Shown here: piece by piece, positions 1 to 7,725 of the stretch | Numbering within the stretch: position 1 is the first letter of the stretch | Layout: every line of letters begins with the position of its first letter | Source: Rheinheimera pacifica | GTDB lineage: Bacteria > Pseudomonadota > Gammaproteobacteria > Enterobacterales > Alteromonadaceae | Reading direction: 5' to 3' | Length of the DNA stretch: 32,220 nt | NCBI RefSeq assembly: GCF_900108485.1 | Contig: NZ_FNXF01000025.1 | Location: forward strand, 1 to 32,220 | Notes under the pieces: generated by a model | Databases searched by the model: none | What the model was told of the DNA's origin: nothing | Seen by the model: only the letters and a program-made list of their open reading frames with translations | Position numbers and translations under genes: made by a program

Positions 1-1
1 C

Positions 2-1338
2 CTGAGGTATCCCCACAAAATTGCTAGTTAAAACAAAAAGATGAAATCAGAAGGAACATTCATGGCGTTCAGTGATCAGATCTATCGCCAAACAAACCTA
101 CCAAGGACACGCCATGAATGTTCTGCAAATGCTAACTCGTTTTGTCAAAACCGTCACGCCCAATATGCACAGTCAGCGCCGCCAGGCGCTTGAAGCGTGC
201 GTGAAAAGTGCAGTGCATCAGAACAAGCTAACCATTACCCGGCTTGGCCGTGGAATTTGCGGTAAAGCTTATGAAAAACATAGAATTAAACGTGCTGACA
301 GGCTTTGCTCTAATGGGCATTTATACCGTGAACTGCCGCTGATTTATGGTGCTTTGGTTAAACTTGTCTCTACGTCGCTGCCAAGGCCGGTTATTCTGGT
401 TGATTGGTCTGATTTAGACGCCAGTCGGCGTCACTTCTTATTGCGGGCGTCATTAGCATTTGATGGTCGCTCGATAACGCTGTATGAGCAAGTCCATCCG
501 CTATGCGGGAAAGAAAAACCGGCGATACATCTGGCATTTCTCCAGCACCTTAAAGCCATGCTGCCAGAGCAGTGTAAACCAATAATTGTCACCGATGCCG
601 GCTTTCGTGTGCCTTGGTTTCGGCAAGTATTAAGTTTGAATTGGGACTATGTTGGCCGCATCCGCAACCGCACCCTGTATACCCTTGATAACGGCGATAA
701 CTGGCTGCCTTGCAAAGGGCTATATGCTCAGGCCGGGAGCAAACCACAGTGCTTAAAAAATGTCATGTTTACCAGAGGCAATCCACTGATGGCCAACTGG
801 GTTCTGATGAAAACACCGGCTAAAGGCCGAAAACTCCTCAATCGATTCGGCCAGTCACGGCTTGATAAGCCCAGCAGGGATGCGGCGGCTGCCTCGCGGG
901 AGCCATGGTTGCTGGCCACTTCACTGCCCACAGGTTCTGCTGCCCAGGCACAAGCAGTAGCGAACTGCTATGCATCTCGTATGCAGATTGAAGAAGGGTT
1001 CCGCGACCAAAAAAGTATCCGGTTTGGTTTGGGCATGTCGCTGCATGAATCGCGCTGTCATCAACGATTGGCGGTACTGGTACTCATTGGCACATTAGCG
1101 CTGTTTGCCATGAGTTTTATTGGCGTAGCGGCAGAGCAAGCGGGTTTGACCAAACGCTTCCAGGCTAACACTATCAAGCACCGACGGGTACTCAGCTACT
1201 GTTACATCGCGGCAAGGTTAATTCATCAGAGCGAACTTCGGATAACCCTAAAACACTGGCTATCCGGCATTCTTTACTTCAGACAAAGAACGGCAGAGTA
1301 TGGATTGTGTTGGAGCTGAATTCGTGGGGATCCCTCAG
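2..1338 (+). mobile_element. IS10-like insertion sequence (IS4 family)
   Basis: The element is bounded by imperfect terminal inverted repeats: CTGAGGTATCCCCAC at its left end and, on the opposite strand at its right end, CTGAGGGATCCCCAC. These closely resemble the known IS10 end (CTGAGAGATCCCC). It contains one transposase gene and nothing else, and its length of about 1.34 kb fits the group. It interrupts an integron cassette gene (ASCH family), whose remaining part starts right after the element. The left flank is outside the window, so the usual 9-bp target duplication cannot be confirmed; the base at position 1 would be the last base of the left copy. Confidence 0.9.
114..1319 (+). CDS. 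IS4-family (IS10-like) transposase
   Basis: This is the cut-and-paste DDE transposase of the surrounding element. The ATG at 114 is preferred over an upstream in-frame ATG at 72 because AAGGA lies just upstream and the resulting 401 residues match the usual IS10 transposase length of 402. Recognisable blocks are the first catalytic region around VDWSD, the second around VTDAGFRVPW, and the C-terminal YREK signature (Y-x2-R-x3-E-x6-K) in YASRMQIEEGFRDQK. The reading frame is intact, so the copy may be active. It ends 19 bp before the right inverted repeat is complete, as in compact insertion sequences. Confidence 0.92.
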   Translation: MNVLQMLTRFVKTVTPNMHSQRRQALEACVKSAVHQNKLTITRLGRGICGKAYEKHRIKRADRLCSNGHLYRELPLIYGALVKLVSTSLPRPVILVDWSDLDASRRHFLLRASLAFDGRSITLYEQVHPLCGKEKPAIHLAFLQHLKAMLPEQCKPIIVTDAGFRVPWFRQVLSLNWDYVGRIRNRTLYTLDNGDNWLPCKGLYAQAGSKPQCLKNVMFTRGNPLMANWVLMKTPAKGRKLLNRFGQSRLDKPSRDAAAASREPWLLATSLPTGSAAQAQAVANCYASRMQIEEGFRDQKSIRFGLGMSLHESRCHQRLAVLVLIGTLALFAMSFIGVAAEQAGLTKRFQANTIKHRRVLSYCYIAARLIHQSELRITLKHWLSGILYFRQRTAEYGLCWS

Positions 1339-1720
1339 GCTACGACCCCTTTTTCATAGCCGGTTCCTTGGAGCTCGTGATGGTAATAGTCCCAATGAGC
1401 CGTCTCCCTCACCTCCAATTCTTGCATGGACCTCCGTGACCTCGTTGAGTGGGAGGATCTGCACATTGGTTGTGCGAATAATACATACGGCCTTACCGTT
1501 CCAGTCCGTCACTATGTTCAAATCGCCTATACGCGGCAAAGCCTCACCGCTGGCCTCAAAAGACCACAATGATGGTGATGTTGCGCGCTTTGTGCCTCTC
1601 ACGACTAGCTGAGCACACTCATTAGCATCCGTCTCGTTGTCGCAGAAATACCAGGCTGGCGGTGCATCAGTGGGGGAACTGTAATGGCTGAGACTGATGC
1701 GCAAGGTAGTCGTCCCACAT
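1339..1720 (-). pseudogene. ASCH-domain cassette gene, frameshifted and cut by the insertion sequence
   Basis: The product is recognisable as an ASCH (YhfF-like) family protein through the blocks WYFCDNETDANECAQ, GTKRATSPSLWSFEA, IGDLNIVTDWNG and VTEVHARIGGEGDGS. ASCH proteins are small RNA-binding-fold proteins, common in integron cassettes. The natural start appears to be the ATG at 1720 (MWDDYLAHQSQ), but this frame joins the conserved core only if one C is dropped from the C5 run at 1672-1676. A second one-base shift at the G3 run at 1391-1393 would continue the protein as SLDYYHHELQG. The 3' end is then lost at the junction with the insertion sequence. The longest single open frame runs 1704 to 1354. 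The gene is therefore a remnant, though base-calling errors could explain the two shifts. Confidence 0.75.
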
Positions 1721-1756
1721 AAGCTTTACTGATCGGTGCGTAAGAGTGTCCCAATG

Positions 1757-1870
1757 GCCTAACTCCCGGCGCAGCGGAAACTGTAGCGGAGTGACTTTGT
1801 ACAATAATAAGCGAAGCGAATGCACAAAGGCGCGTAGTGGAGGTTTTCCGACTGCTGCCGTTTGTTAGGG
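1757..1870 (-). other. attC site of cassette 4
   Basis: Integron recombination site, read on the minus strand. Its outer boxes are CCCTAAC (complement of GTTAGGG at 1864-1870) and GTTAGGC (complement of GCCTAAC at 1757-1763), which pair as R''/R'. The roughly 100 bp between are partly self-complementary. The TAA stop of the upstream lipoprotein gene lies inside the first box, as is usual in cassettes. Confidence 0.8.
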
Positions 1871-2314
1871 ATGGCAGCTTCCAACCAAATTAATGTCTGT
1901 TCCGCCCGAGGGTGAAAAATTAAGAATCAAAGATATTCCAGTTGTTTCATCATCTCTTTTTGATTCTTTGTCGTTAAAAACCCACACCTCATAGTAAAAC
2001 GGATGCTTATGTTGTACTACTCTCACCTCACGAAGATCAGATTTATGCAACCCACACTGTTTCTCAAAGAATTTCCAAACATCGCTTTTCAATGTATTAT
2101 CGGCAGACTCCATGATGCTTATGCCTTTCGTTCCAGCCCAAACTGTGGACGTAACGGCCCCACCACCTTCAAAGACCTTTACATCAACACGATAAGGCGA
2201 CCTTTCTTTAAGCAAGTCTTTATTGGCTAGTTCAGCCCCCCTCACCGCCGTCGGATTTCCTGCACATCCAGATAAAGATGCAACAATAAAATAAATGATA
2301 ATAAATTTGTACAT
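1865..2314 (-). CDS. Integron cassette lipoprotein, unknown function
   Basis: The 149-residue product starts with a hydrophobic segment and a lipobox (ASLSGC, Cys17), so it is probably a membrane-anchored lipoprotein. The rest is a small soluble domain without a motif I recognise. The start at 2314 follows directly after the cassette boundary (attC core at 2341-2347), and the stop lies in the next attC site, so the gene fills one complete cassette. The Shine-Dalgarno signal is weak. Like most chromosomal-integron cassette genes it is probably expressed from an outside promoter or poorly. Function is unknown. Confidence 0.75.
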   Translation of the reverse strand: MYKFIIIYFIVASLSGCAGNPTAVRGAELANKDLLKERSPYRVDVKVFEGGGAVTSTVWAGTKGISIMESADNTLKSDVWKFFEKQCGLHKSDLREVRVVQHKHPFYYEVWVFNDKESKRDDETTGISLILNFSPSGGTDINLVGSCHP

Positions 2315-2340
2315 TTTAGATTCTCATTTTCCTAGCTTTT

Positions 2341-2437
2341 ACTTAACGAACAATAACATAGCGGCGAAAATGGAGGAGCCGCCGCTGTGTTATTATCGCA
2401 ACCCGCCTCTGCGGGCGTGTTTAAGTTTTTGTTAGGT
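2341..2437 (-). other. attC site of cassette 3
   Basis: Boxes ACCTAAC (complement of 2431-2437) and GTTAAGT (complement of 2341-2347) frame a long imperfect hairpin: on the plus strand ATAACATAGCGGCG pairs with CGCCGCTGTGTTAT. The stop codon of the zinc-ribbon gene falls in the first box. Confidence 0.82.
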
Positions 2438-2809
2438 GTGCCTGCGCAAACGTTCTTCATACTCTTTTATTAACTTTTCACGCTCTTTATTGTAACCACG
2501 TTGCTCTAACTCGCTAATCGCTTTCTCTAATTCATGCCTCAGTTTGACTTTCCCTATTTCATGTTTTTTGGCGAATTCCTGCCGAAACTCAATTAATGCA
2601 TCATAAAGTTTAGCCCACTCTTTAGGCTTCGATTTAGGCGGGATTTGGATAGTTGGACCTAAAAAGTACATCAGTTTAGAGCATTGTTGGCATTTAACAT
2701 TGCCTCTCATACCGATGCTTTCAGGTCTAGTATAAGTTACCCTTCTCCATGTTGGGCGCCTCTTTGTAATACGGCAACCAAAACAAACCCAATTTCCCAT
2801 ACAAGCCAT
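2432..2809 (-). CDS. Integron cassette protein with zinc-ribbon-like cysteines
   Basis: I chose the ATG at 2809 because the longer open frame (to 2896) begins inside the preceding attC site and cassette; AGGTG from the cassette boundary lies just upstream. The 125-residue product has CFGC near residue 9 and CQQC near residue 41, a spacing typical of a four-cysteine zinc ribbon. The C-terminal half is highly charged and likely helical or coiled coil (EFRQEFAKKHEIGKVKLRHELEKA region). No family is recognised; a nucleic-acid or protein-binding role is only a guess. Confidence 0.72.
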   Translation of the reverse strand: MACMGNWVCFGCRITKRRPTWRRVTYTRPESIGMRGNVKCQQCSKLMYFLGPTIQIPPKSKPKEWAKLYDALIEFRQEFAKKHEIGKVKLRHELEKAISELEQRGYNKEREKLIKEYEERLRRHT

Positions 2810-2815
2810 AAGCAC

Positions 2816-2870
2816 ACCTAACGCTTCAATCAGCCGACGCGTTAGCGGTCGGCTGCATTGACTTGTTATA
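2816..2870 (-). other. attC site of cassette 2 (short type)
   Basis: A compact attC of about 55 bp. On the minus strand it runs from TATAAC to GTTAGGT, with the arms GCAGCCGACCGC and GCGTCGGCTG around a short loop. The upstream membrane-protein gene reads through it, giving the C-terminal tail SMQPTANASAD, a tail often seen on cassette proteins whose stop lies within this attC type. Confidence 0.85.
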
Positions 2871-3203
2871 TTTAAAATTCCTAAGCAAGCCAACAAACAT
2901 TGGAATGCTAACGATTAAATAAAAAGCAGAGGTGACTATATACTCTTGCCTAGTTAGTAGAGGATATTTGTAGGACCATACGACCATTAAAACAGCATAA
3001 ATGCAGAAGCTAATAAATGAAAAAACAAGTAAGAACATTTTTTTATTTATCAAATAGGCGACGTAACTAGCAAAAAATGAAAATGCTATTGCTGAAGTCA
3101 TTATGTCGGGAGCTCTGTATATTGGAACCATGACTCTTACTCTTTCAAAGAAGATAAAGCCCAATATCAAAGCATAAACCCATGAAAAAACCGTCTTAAT
3201 CAC
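2826..3203 (-). CDS. Integron cassette membrane protein, unknown function
   Basis: The frame is open from an ATG at 3248, but this lies inside the upstream attC site. The GTG at 3203, with AAAGGTAG just upstream and immediately inside the cassette, is the likely start (125 residues). The product has about four hydrophobic segments: residues about 3-18, 34-50, 54-75 and 88-108. It is therefore a small polytopic inner-membrane protein. The last eleven residues, SMQPTANASAD, are encoded by the attC site itself. No family recognised. Confidence 0.72.
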   Translation of the reverse strand: MIKTVFSWVYALILGFIFFERVRVMVPIYRAPDIMTSAIAFSFFASYVAYLINKKMFLLVFSFISFCIYAVLMVVWSYKYPLLTRQEYIVTSAFYLIVSIPMFVGLLRNFKYNKSMQPTANASAD

Positions 3204-3218
3204 TTGGCTACCTTTTAA

Positions 3219-3318
3219 ACATAACGCCCCAAGCAGGGGCAATAACACGTAGGCTAAAATACGGAACGAAGTGACGGGAGCCTACGTGTTAGTGTCCCGC
3301 TGACTTGGTTTGTTAGGG
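3219..3318 (-). other. attC site of cassette 1
   Basis: On the minus strand this site runs from CCCTAAC (complement of 3312-3318) to the boundary GTTATGT. The arms AACACGTAGGCT and AGCCTACGTGTT form a long perfect stem. The preceding gene's TAA stop is in the first box. Confidence 0.85.
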
Positions 3319-3828
3319 CTTTGAACCAGCAACGGCCATTGCACACAAAATTCTGTTCTTCTCGGTTTCTTCTACCTCACATTCCTTAAGCTCTTTGTGA
3401 GCTTCTGTGAAGCGTTCAGGAACCGCGGTATTTTTAAGTTTCCTTAAACACACTTCGGCAGTATAGGACGAGTATATTTCGCTCTCTAAGGGCTGGTAGT
3501 TATACACTTCACTGACTATTTCGTGCATTGTTAACCCCATCATCTTTTGAACATCCATATTCTTGGGATAGCTGTTTAGTTGCTCCTTAGTTGGCAAGGG
3601 TGCTAGCAAAGATTCCTTTGATACCCCTTTTTCTCTGTTAAAAATTGCTGAACGCGCCATGCTAGCAAGTGAAAGGCAGGCCTTAACTTTCTCTGGAGCT
3701 AAATCGGCTAATAAACTGTCAGCTTTATCAATTTGCTTTTCATTTTTAGGTCCTGAGCTAACCTTATTTCCGTTAGTTGAGCACGAAATAAGCGCGAAAA
3801 TAGCCAATAACGAAATTAAAGACTTCAA
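3313..3828 (-). CDS. First-position integron cassette lipoprotein, unknown function
   Basis: This is the cassette next to the left attI-like platform. The start is probably the TTG at 3828, seven bases after AGAGG; the longer open frame would begin in the recombination core itself. The 171-residue product has a short signal peptide with lipobox FALISC (Cys16), so a lipoprotein is predicted. The mature part is charged and helical, with many Cys (Leu-Ala-rich CLSLASMARSA, CLRKL, CEVEETEKNRILCAM), and resembles no family I can name. Being first in the array it should be the best expressed from a platform promoter. Confidence 0.72.
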   Translation of the reverse strand: MKSLISLLAIFALISCSTNGNKVSSGPKNEKQIDKADSLLADLAPEKVKACLSLASMARSAIFNREKGVSKESLLAPLPTKEQLNSYPKNMDVQKMMGLTMHEIVSEVYNYQPLESEIYSSYTAEVCLRKLKNTAVPERFTEAHKELKECEVEETEKNRILCAMAVAGSKP

Positions 3829-3851
3829 ATTTATACCTCTTTGTATATGGA

Positions 3852-3859
3852 GCCCTAAC
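3852..3859 (-). other. Left attI-like recombination core
   Basis: GTTAGGGC on the minus strand is the point where the left copy of the inverted repeat ends and the first cassette starts. Similarity with the right copy stops exactly here, as expected for a site where different cassettes were inserted. Confidence 0.65.
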
Positions 3860-3931
3860 AATATTATTAGAAGGCAAAATCCCTGCTTTCACCGTGAGAT
3901 TCTCCCTTCTATCCTGATTTTACATTCTGCT

Positions 3932-3960
3932 AAACTAGCCAACATTTGTAACTTAATCAA
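3932..3960 (-). promoter_or_regulatory. Candidate cassette promoter in the left repeat
   Basis: On the minus strand TTGATT is followed after 17 bp by TAGTTT, reading into the left cassette array. The same pair with the same spacing is conserved in the right repeat copy. The -10 box is a poor match, so this is only a candidate. Confidence 0.3.
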
Positions 3961-4102
3961 CAACATCTTGCACTGTGTTGAAAAAGTGCCTGCGTGAAAG
4001 CGGGGTTTAAGCTTGCGATTAACTTACTAACAAAATAGTTCTGCTTTACAGTGGGTTATACAGTACTTACGTGCGGTAAAAAAATGACAGGGCTTTGAGA
4101 AA

Positions 4103-4126
4103 CCACAGCGGCTTGCGCCGCTGTGG
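4103..4126 (-). terminator. Rho-independent-type hairpin after the GH13 gene
   Basis: A perfect 10-bp stem, CCACAGCGGC with GCCGCTGTGG around a 4-base loop, lies 11 bases after the stop codon of the GH13 gene. It is followed on the minus strand by TTTCTC and later by a T7 run. It should separate the glycosidase from the cassette array. The stem is not conserved in the right repeat copy. Confidence 0.7.
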
Positions 4127-4137
4127 AGTGTTGAAGG

Positions 4138-6000
4138 TTAACGAATATCCAGTACCAAAGTACCTCGCGCTGGTATTGTGAGTTGTTTATTCAGCTTTAT
4201 ACTTTTGCCGGTAATAACATCGGTTGCGGTTTTGCCTTGCGGCAGTACTTCGCTAAAACGGGCTAAATCCAGTGCTACTGCTTTGGCTTGTTTATTCATT
4301 ACCACCATTACCGTTTGCGTGTCGTTATAGCGGAAAAAAGTGTAGGTGCCGTTATCCGGAGCAAAATGCATTAGCTTGCCGCTGTGAATGGCTGTGGCGG
4401 TTTTACGCCAGTTAAGCAGGGTTTTTACCAACTGCTGCGCGTTTTTCTGTGTGGCGTTTAAGCCTTTACCGGTAAAGGCATTAACTTTGTCGCCAGCCCA
4501 GCCGCCGGGGAAGTCGGCGCGTACTTTGCCGTCGTCGCGTACTTTGGGGCTGGTCATGGCGATTTCGGTACCGTAAAATATTTGCGGTATACCGCGCATG
4601 GTAAGCAGGTAACTTATTGCCATGCGATATAAGTTAAAATCTTCATCCAGCACCGAAAACAGCCGGGCGGCGTCGTGGTTGCCTTCAAAGGTTACCAGGT
4701 TAAACGGGTCGGCATACACATAGTCGTTACTAAGCATTTCATACAGGCCAACCCAGCCGCTGTTCCAGTCTTCATTTGTGGTTAGTGCTTTTAACAGCGC
4801 ATCGTACAGCGGAAAATCCAGCATTGCCGGGGTGTGCGATACATAACCGTCTTTATTTTGTTTGCCGCGCTGCCAGTACGACACAATCAGCGGGTTGGGG
4901 CTCCATTCTTCGCCAACGATATTAAAATCGGGGTATTCCAGCATAATGCGCCGCGCCCACTCGCTTAAAAATTGCTTGTCGGCATAGCTGTAGGTGTCTT
5001 CGCGAATACCGGCTAAATTAGCGTATTCCACCCACCAGATACTGTTTTGAATAAGATAAGTGGCCAGTAGCGGGTGGCGCTGGTTAAGATCTGGCATGGT
5101 GTCGACAAACCAGCCGTCGGTAAACAGTTCGGTGTCGGCTTTGCTGGCGTAAGGGTCTTGTATGGTGCTGCGGCTATGGTTAGTGCCAACAAAGGGTGCA
5201 CCTTGCAGAATATTTTGCTTATTTAGCCAGTTGTCATCGGGTAGATCGTTTAGCCACCAGTGCTGATGGCCAATATGGTTCAGAATAATATCCTGAATGA
5301 CTTTAATGCCTTTGGCATTGGCAGCAGCCACAAAATCGCGGTATTGCTGATTAGTGCCATAGCGCGCATCAATATTGTATAAATCGGTGGCGGCATAGCC
5401 GTGGTAAGAATAAGCACTTTGGTTGTTTTCTGTCAGCGGCATGGGCCAGATGGCGGTGTAGCCCATGTTTGCAATATAGGGCAGGGCATTTTGCATACCG
5501 GCAATATCACCGCCGTGGCGGCCATTGTCATCCTGCCGGTTGGCCTGCTCCAGCATGCCGGGCATATTGTCATTGCCCGGGTTGCCGTTGGCAAAACGGT
5601 CTGGTGCCAGCAGGTAAATAACATCGGCCGGGTTAAAGCCCTGGCGTTTGGCAGAGTTGGCGCTGCGTTGTAATAACGGGTAGTTATGGCTTAGCACGGT
5701 TTCGCCATTATGGCGAAAATGCAGGGTGATATCGCCGGGTTTTACGTTGTCGGCTAGTGTCAGGTTAACAAACAGGTAGTTGGGGTTATTGGTGCGGGTA
5801 ACACCGTTAAGTGTTACGCCGTCATACTGTACCTGTGGTTGCAGCCGGGCAATATCTTTACCATATAGCATCAGCTGCAGTTCGGGGTGCTGCATACCTG
5901 CCCACCAGTTGGCTGGTTCCAGCCGTTCAATAACAAAGCTATCTGCCATTACATGGCTGCTTACCAGGGTGGTTAAGGCAATAAGGGTTTTATGGTACAT
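4138..6000 (-). CDS. Periplasmic GH13 cyclomaltodextrinase/neopullulanase-like enzyme
   Basis: The enzyme should hydrolyse alpha-1,4 bonds of cyclodextrins, pullulan or maltodextrins in the periplasm. The ATG at 6000 puts a standard signal peptide at the start (cleavage after SSHVMA); an in-frame ATG at 6021 adds seven charged residues and is less likely. The N-terminal 100 residues form the beta-sandwich domain of SusA/cyclomaltodextrinase proteins (NWWAGM, LQLMLYGKDIA). The catalytic barrel follows, with region I DIILNHIGHQHWW, nucleophile Asp335 in REDTY, acid/base Glu364 in VGEEW and Asp443 in EGNHDAAR. The C-terminal 80 residues are an all-beta domain. Length (620) is normal. It appears to be a single-gene unit with a LacI-type operator at 6078 and a terminator at 4103. 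Confidence 0.92.
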   Translation of the reverse strand: MYHKTLIALTTLVSSHVMADSFVIERLEPANWWAGMQHPELQLMLYGKDIARLQPQVQYDGVTLNGVTRTNNPNYLFVNLTLADNVKPGDITLHFRHNGETVLSHNYPLLQRSANSAKRQGFNPADVIYLLAPDRFANGNPGNDNMPGMLEQANRQDDNGRHGGDIAGMQNALPYIANMGYTAIWPMPLTENNQSAYSYHGYAATDLYNIDARYGTNQQYRDFVAAANAKGIKVIQDIILNHIGHQHWWLNDLPDDNWLNKQNILQGAPFVGTNHSRSTIQDPYASKADTELFTDGWFVDTMPDLNQRHPLLATYLIQNSIWWVEYANLAGIREDTYSYADKQFLSEWARRIMLEYPDFNIVGEEWSPNPLIVSYWQRGKQNKDGYVSHTPAMLDFPLYDALLKALTTNEDWNSGWVGLYEMLSNDYVYADPFNLVTFEGNHDAARLFSVLDEDFNLYRMAISYLLTMRGIPQIFYGTEIAMTSPKVRDDGKVRADFPGGWAGDKVNAFTGKGLNATQKNAQQLVKTLLNWRKTATAIHSGKLMHFAPDNGTYTFFRYNDTQTVMVVMNKQAKAVALDLARFSEVLPQGKTATDVITGKSIKLNKQLTIPARGTLVLDIR

Positions 6001-6077
6001 AGCAAAAAGGTCCGCTGACACTTGGGTAGCCTATCGTGAAGCAGCGCACCATTATGAAGCAAGGTTAGCGGCGGTTT

Positions 6078-6091
6078 TGCATACGTATTCA
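6078..6091. promoter_or_regulatory. LacI-family (MalR/MalI-type) operator upstream of the GH13 gene
   Basis: TGCATACGTATTCA differs at one position from the perfect palindrome TGCATACGTATGCA found upstream of the lipoprotein amylase. It lies 78 bp before the start codon, nearly the same distance as the other site (74 bp). Palindromes with a central CG are typical of LacI-family regulators; assignment to a maltose regulator is inferred from the target genes. Confidence 0.6.
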
Positions 6092-6120
6092 GCCACAACC
6101 CGGACCAGTGCCGGTTGCAG

Positions 6121-7353
6121 TCAGCCTTGCAATGCCGCTATTTTTTGCTGCAAAAAGCGCTGCTCCGGGGCCTGTTTGCAATGGTCCAGCGCTTGCTGGT
6201 AGGCGTTAAGCGCCTCTATTTTAAGGCCAAGCTGGCGCAGCAGATCGGCTTTGGCGGCGTATAGCAGATGATATTGGTTTAGCTCACCCTGTAATTCCAG
6301 TTCGCTGAGCAATGCCAGGCCGGCTGCCGGGCCGTCACACATGGCAATGGCTACGGCGCGGTTCAGGGCGACAACCGGCGACGGATCGGCCTGCAGCAGT
6401 AAATTATATAAGCCGGTAATCTCATGCCAGTCGGTGTGTTCTGCGCTGGGCGCCTCACTGTGAATGGCGGCAATAGCGGCTTGTAAGGTGTAAGGGCCAA
6501 TACGGCGGGTGCGCAGCGCCCATTGCACCAGCTCGCTGCCTTCCTCTATTTCATGGTGTTGCCATAAGCTGCGGTTTTGTTGTGGTAGCAGTACCAGCTC
6601 GCCGCTGGCGCTGATCCGGGCGGCGCGTCTGGCATGTTGCAGCAGCATCAGTGCCAGCAAACCTGCGGTTTCGGCATCGGGCAGCAGTTGCAGCATTAAG
6701 CGGCCCAGCCGGATGGCTTCATCACTTAAGCTGATATCCAGCAATTGCACGCCGCTGGAGGCCGAATAGCCCTCGTTAAACAGCAGATAAATTACCTGCA
6801 GTACGGCATCAAGCCGTTGCGGTAATTCTGCTGGCGGTGGCACTTCGTACGGAATACGCGCATCGCGTATTTTGCCTTTGGCGCGCACTATACGCTGCGC
6901 CACTGTGGCCGGGCTGGTTAAAAAGGCGCTGGCAATTTGCTCGGTGGTTAAGCCGCATACTTCGCGCAGTGTTAGGGCCAGTTGCGCATCTGCGGCTAAA
7001 CTGGGGTGGCAGCAGGTAAAAATCAGTCGCAACTGGTCATCGGCTATCGGTTGCTGATCTGGCGCGTCTTCTGCTGTTAGCTGTTGCAGTATTTCATCTG
7101 GTAGTTGGGTTAAGCGTGCCGTTTTACGCAGCTGATCTATGGCTTTAAAGCGCCCGGCCGATACCAGCCAGGCGCTTGGGTTGGCTGGTATGCCGTCCTT
7201 TGGCCATTGTTTAAGCGCTGCATGAAAGGCCTCATGCAGTGCTTCTTCGGCTAAGTCAAAATCGCCCAGCAGGCGGATCAGTGTAGCCAGCACTTTACGC
7301 GACTGCTGCTGATACAGTGCGCTGATCTGCTGCTGCATTGTTACCGCTGCCAC
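6121..7353 (-). CDS. ECF42-group RNA polymerase sigma factor with C-terminal extension
   Basis: An alternative sigma factor that redirects RNA polymerase. Sigma region 2 spans about residues 12-80 ([22 protein letters not shown], then [16 protein letters not shown]) and sigma region 4 about 115-165 ([27 protein letters not shown] helix-turn-helix). The remaining 240 residues are the helical, TPR-like extension characteristic of ECF42, including LLFNEGY and [15 protein letters not shown]. Members of this group lack a classical anti-sigma factor and occur with DGPF proteins, as here. The frame begins with GTG at 7353 after a GAGGT; ATG at 7338 is an alternative. It lies 7 bp after the DGPF gene and is the last gene of a three-gene operon. 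Confidence 0.93.
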   Translation of the reverse strand: MAAVTMQQQISALYQQQSRKVLATLIRLLGDFDLAEEALHEAFHAALKQWPKDGIPANPSAWLVSAGRFKAIDQLRKTARLTQLPDEILQQLTAEDAPDQQPIADDQLRLIFTCCHPSLAADAQLALTLREVCGLTTEQIASAFLTSPATVAQRIVRAKGKIRDARIPYEVPPPAELPQRLDAVLQVIYLLFNEGYSASSGVQLLDISLSDEAIRLGRLMLQLLPDAETAGLLALMLLQHARRAARISASGELVLLPQQNRSLWQHHEIEEGSELVQWALRTRRIGPYTLQAAIAAIHSEAPSAEHTDWHEITGLYNLLLQADPSPVVALNRAVAIAMCDGPAAGLALLSELELQGELNQYHLLYAAKADLLRQLGLKIEALNAYQQALDHCKQAPEQRFLQQKIAALQG

Positions 7354-7360
7354 CTAAGGT

Positions 7361-7705
7361 TTATACCTCAAGCTGGCGCACTGGCCGCACTTCTACCGAG
7401 CCTACCCGCGCTGCCGGTATGCCGCTGGCAATCTGAATGGCTTCGTTTAAATCATGCGCTTCTACCAGATAAAAGCCGGCCAGTTGCTCTTTAGTTTCGG
7501 CAAAAGGGCCGTCGGTAATGCTGACTTTGCCGCTACGCACCCGGATGGTAGTGGCAGTGCTGATCGGTTGCAGGGCTTCGGCGGCCAGCATGCGGCCGCT
7601 GCCGTGTATTTTTTCAGCATAGGCCAAGCATTCGCTGTCATGCGGGCTATCGGGCAGGCTATGCAAGGTGTTTTCGTCGCTATATACCAGACACAGATAT
7701 TTCAT
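7361..7705 (-). CDS. DGPF/YCII-family protein of the ECF42 operon
   Basis: The 114-residue product (start ATG 7705, with GGAG eight bases upstream) has the YCII fold signature: MKYLCLVYSDE at the N-terminus, the DGPFAETKEQLAGFYLVEA block with the name-giving DGPF motif, and AARVGSVEVRPV at the C-terminus. Proteins of this family are the standard genetic partners of ECF42 sigma factors and are proposed to take part in their signalling or to be their targets; their biochemical activity is unsettled. It lies between the SnoaL-like gene and the sigma factor gene with gaps of 20 and 7 bp. Confidence 0.9.
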   Translation of the reverse strand: MKYLCLVYSDENTLHSLPDSPHDSECLAYAEKIHGSGRMLAAEALQPISTATTIRVRSGKVSITDGPFAETKEQLAGFYLVEAHDLNEAIQIASGIPAARVGSVEVRPVRQLEV

Positions 7706-7725
7706 GGTTTGCTCCAACTGTCTGT

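Larger units (their letters stand above)
3852..4135 (-). repeat. Left copy of the integron-platform inverted repeat
   Basis: This sequence matches, in inverted orientation, 31496-31790. By eye the 120 bases next to the cassette boundary have about 14 mismatches, so roughly 88% identity; farther in there is a variable patch near 3974-3990, then renewed similarity through GTTATACAGTACTTA and TGACAGGG to the end near TTGAAG. It carries the recombination core and a conserved candidate promoter that points into the left cassette array. It contains no open frame that looks like an integron integrase. Confidence 0.8.

Noticed and set aside
1307..1612. A plus-strand gene after the transposase
   Set aside because: It is the complement of the ASCH cassette gene and has no ribosome site or recognisable product.
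3829..3861. Upstream extension of the first left cassette gene
   Set aside because: It would start with a TTG inside the recombination core; the TTG at 3828 has a proper AGAGG and begins a clean lipoprotein signal.
3852..4135. Remnant of an integron integrase inside the platform repeat
   Set aside because: No frame in either copy contains tyrosine-recombinase motifs; the open frames there are short and not conserved as protein.
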